Positions 7,447-8,799 of a stretch of 8,799 nt of DNA are shown here, piece by piece. A program made the position numbers and the translations under genes. The notes under the pieces are model-generated. The model made no database searches, was not told where the DNA came from, and was given only the letters and a program-made list of their open reading frames with translations. Source of the DNA: Eubacteriales bacterium (GTDB lineage Bacteria > Bacillota > Clostridia > Peptostreptococcales > Anaerovoracaceae); the NCBI GenBank assembly GCA_028702415.1, contig JAQVOT010000044.1:1-8799 (forward strand), read 5' to 3'. Positions within the stretch are counted from its first letter, which is position 1. Every line of letters starts with the position of its first letter.

Positions 7447-8688
7447 ATGAAACACGAAAACGTATCAAAATACCGTTGGGTAATTCTGATCACCACAATG
7501 CCCATAATAGTGGCAACTGAAATGATGTGGCTTTCGTTCTCACCAATAGCAAGCGTAATCGCGGAGCATTACGGAGTTAGCACCTCATCCGTTGATCTGC
7601 TTGCCACAAGCTACATGCTTATGTTCATAGTATTTGCCATTCCTTCATCCTTTGTAATTGACAGGTTCGGATTCAGAAGATCCCTGATTATTGGAGCGAT
7701 TCTAACAGGAGTGTTCGGCCTGACCAGGGCAATATTCGCAGGAAGTTTCATGCTGGTAATTTTGTCACAATTCCTGATTGCAGTTGGACAGCCCTTCCTT
7801 CTGAACATAACAACCAAGGCTGCTGCCAACTGGTTCCCCTTTGAAGAAAGAGCAACCGCTGACGGTCTGTTGACAATGGCCCAGTATATGGGATTCGCAA
7901 TTCCGATGGTTCTTTCTCCGATACTGGTTGATGCCATAGGCGTTCAATCCATGCTGTTTGTATTCGCTGTAATCGGAGTTATCGCGGCTCTGCTGGTAAT
8001 TATCTTTGTTCGGGAGAAACCGGCTGTTCCGCCTCCGGGACCCGCATACGCAAATGTGGATTTCAGTGCCAAGGCATACGGCTCTCTTTTGAAAAACAAG
8101 CCCTTCGTTCTGACTCTGGCAATCACTTTTATTTCCCTTGGAGCATTCAACGCAATTCTAACATTGATAGAATCCATACTGCTTCCTCGAGGAATCACAT
8201 CTGACCAGGCCGGCCTTGTTGGGGCAGCTTTTGTGGTTGCCGGAGTAATAGGAGCTGTGGTTCTTCCGATAATATCCGACCATATCAGAGTCAGGAAGAA
8301 GATCATTCTCATTGCAATGATACTTCTGGTTCCTCTCTATCTGGGGCTGGCCCTTGTGGCAAGCTTCGTTCCCCTCATGATTATTGCAGCAGTAGCCGGA
8401 TTCTCGATTATGGGTGCAGGACCGATACTGTTCCAGCACGCTTCAGAGGTTGCATATCCTGCTCAGGAGGGAACATCTCTGGGCCTGATTTATCTTATGG
8501 GACAGATTTCCGGAGCCCTGTTTGTGCTGATATTTGAGACTGTAAATGCCTCCACAGGAAGCCCGGTTGCCCCGATGATCGGTCTTGTTATCCTGACAGC
8601 AATCGAAATTCCGATGGTGTTAGCCATGAGAGAATCAAGCCTCATTGAAAAAGCAAAGGGTTACTTGGTCGGTAATGATAAAAAATAA
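7447..8688 (+). CDS. MFS transporter, FLVCR/SLC49-like
   Basis: A 12-helix major facilitator superfamily permease of 413 residues in the cytoplasmic membrane. Hydrophobic segments are evident from about 11-30 to 376-394, with the central cytoplasmic loop near 190-215 (EKPAVPPPGPAY). Motif A is FVIDRFGFRR (69-78, Asp72). VSTSSVDLLATSYML (44-58), QPFLLNITTKAAANWFP (115-131), ERATA (134-138) and YPAQEGTSLGLIYLMGQ (337-353) resemble FLVCR/SLC49 proteins, whose studied animal members move choline and ethanolamine (FLVCR1/2; heme was also proposed) or pyridoxine (SLC49A4). That resemblance is from memory, not a search. The ATG at 7447 is chosen because AAGGAG at 7434-7439 lies 7 bases upstream; an ATG at 7423 would add eight charged residues. 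As the last gene of the unit it probably imports the substrate, perhaps an amino alcohol, though export cannot be excluded. Confidence 0.88.
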   Translation: MKHENVSKYRWVILITTMPIIVATEMMWLSFSPIASVIAEHYGVSTSSVDLLATSYMLMFIVFAIPSSFVIDRFGFRRSLIIGAILTGVFGLTRAIFAGSFMLVILSQFLIAVGQPFLLNITTKAAANWFPFEERATADGLLTMAQYMGFAIPMVLSPILVDAIGVQSMLFVFAVIGVIAALLVIIFVREKPAVPPPGPAYANVDFSAKAYGSLLKNKPFVLTLAITFISLGAFNAILTLIESILLPRGITSDQAGLVGAAFVVAGVIGAVVLPIISDHIRVRKKIILIAMILLVPLYLGLALVASFVPLMIIAAVAGFSIMGAGPILFQHASEVAYPAQEGTSLGLIYLMGQISGALFVLIFETVNASTGSPVAPMIGLVILTAIEIPMVLAMRESSLIEKAKGYLVGNDKK

Positions 8689-8711
8689 TGTTAAATAGCA
8701 GCGATCTGAAG

Positions 8712-8717
8712 TATAAT
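8712..8717 (+). promoter_or_regulatory. Candidate -10 box ahead of the right-edge gene
   Basis: A perfect TATAAT lies 37 bases upstream of the ATG at 8755. No good -35 is seen: TTAAAT at 8691-8696 matches only three positions, with a 15-base spacer. The gap from 8689 to 8754 contains no clear terminator for the upstream unit. Confidence 0.45.
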
Positions 8718-8754
8718 ATATCGGTGCAAAAAATCAACGCAAGAGGAGAAACAT

Positions 8755-8799
8755 ATGGCAGACGTATTAGAAATGACCAACTTTATTCATGATATTATT
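8755..8799 (+). CDS. glnS: Probable glutaminyl-tRNA synthetase, first 15 codons only
   Basis: AGGAG at 8744-8748, six bases before the ATG, marks a real start. The 15 visible residues, MADVLEMTNFIHDII, resemble the start of bacterial GlnRS, where TNFIR(x)IIDEDL precedes the catalytic domain. The gene runs off the window. The call rests on a very short stretch and on family memory, so it is tentative. If right, it is a housekeeping gene unrelated to the upstream unit. Confidence 0.6.
   Translation, partial: MADVLEMTNFIHDII

Noticed and set aside
8701..8728. Possible terminator hairpin after the transporter gene (GCGAT and ATCGGTGC arms)
   Set aside because: Only about four contiguous pairs form, around a long AT-rich loop that contains the TATAAT box, and no T-run follows.

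Overview
The window reads like chromosomal DNA of an anaerobic member of the Bacillota, most likely a clostridium. The reasons are a hisF-hisIE-hisJ order with a fused HisIE and a PHP-type histidinol phosphatase, strong AGGAG-type ribosome sites, moderate GC, frequent AGA/AGG arginine codons and an apparent GlnRS gene at the right edge. This placement is inference. All genes are on the + strand. I saw no tRNA, rRNA, CRISPR array, insertion sequence or phage gene.

Left part (1-2016): the 3' end of a histidine biosynthesis operon. It holds the C-terminal two thirds of hisF, a bifunctional hisIE, and a PHP-family histidinol-phosphatase (hisJ-like). These cover cyclisation to imidazole glycerol phosphate, the two steps at the phosphoribosyl-ATP/AMP level, and dephosphorylation of histidinol phosphate. 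The operon closes with a clear Rho-independent terminator.

Middle and right part (2067-8688): a tightly packed five-gene unit behind its own extended -10 promoter. A 7+7 base inverted repeat overlaps the promoter and could be an operator. The genes encode a class I/II PLP aminotransferase, a class III (glutamate-1-semialdehyde aminomutase-like) PLP enzyme, a class II aldolase with a long C-terminal extension, an FGGY carbohydrate kinase, and an MFS transporter that resembles the FLVCR/SLC49 group. I do not recognise this set as a named pathway. The most economical reading is uptake of a small amino alcohol or amino-polyol, exchange of its amino group for a carbonyl, phosphorylation, and retro-aldol cleavage. 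No isomerase or dehydrogenase is present, which fits transamination itself producing the ketose. The direction and the substrate are hypotheses.

The FGGY kinase is interrupted by one in-frame TAG (6322-6324). The frame is otherwise open for 530 codons and all expected motifs lie on both sides. This is either a very recent nonsense mutation (probably TGG to TAG), a sequencing or assembly error, or readthrough. Elsewhere in the window TAG ends hisF and the class I aminotransferase, so a global reassignment of TAG is unlikely.

Right edge (8712-8799): a promoter-like sequence, a strong ribosome site and the first 15 codons of a gene whose start resembles glutaminyl-tRNA synthetase.
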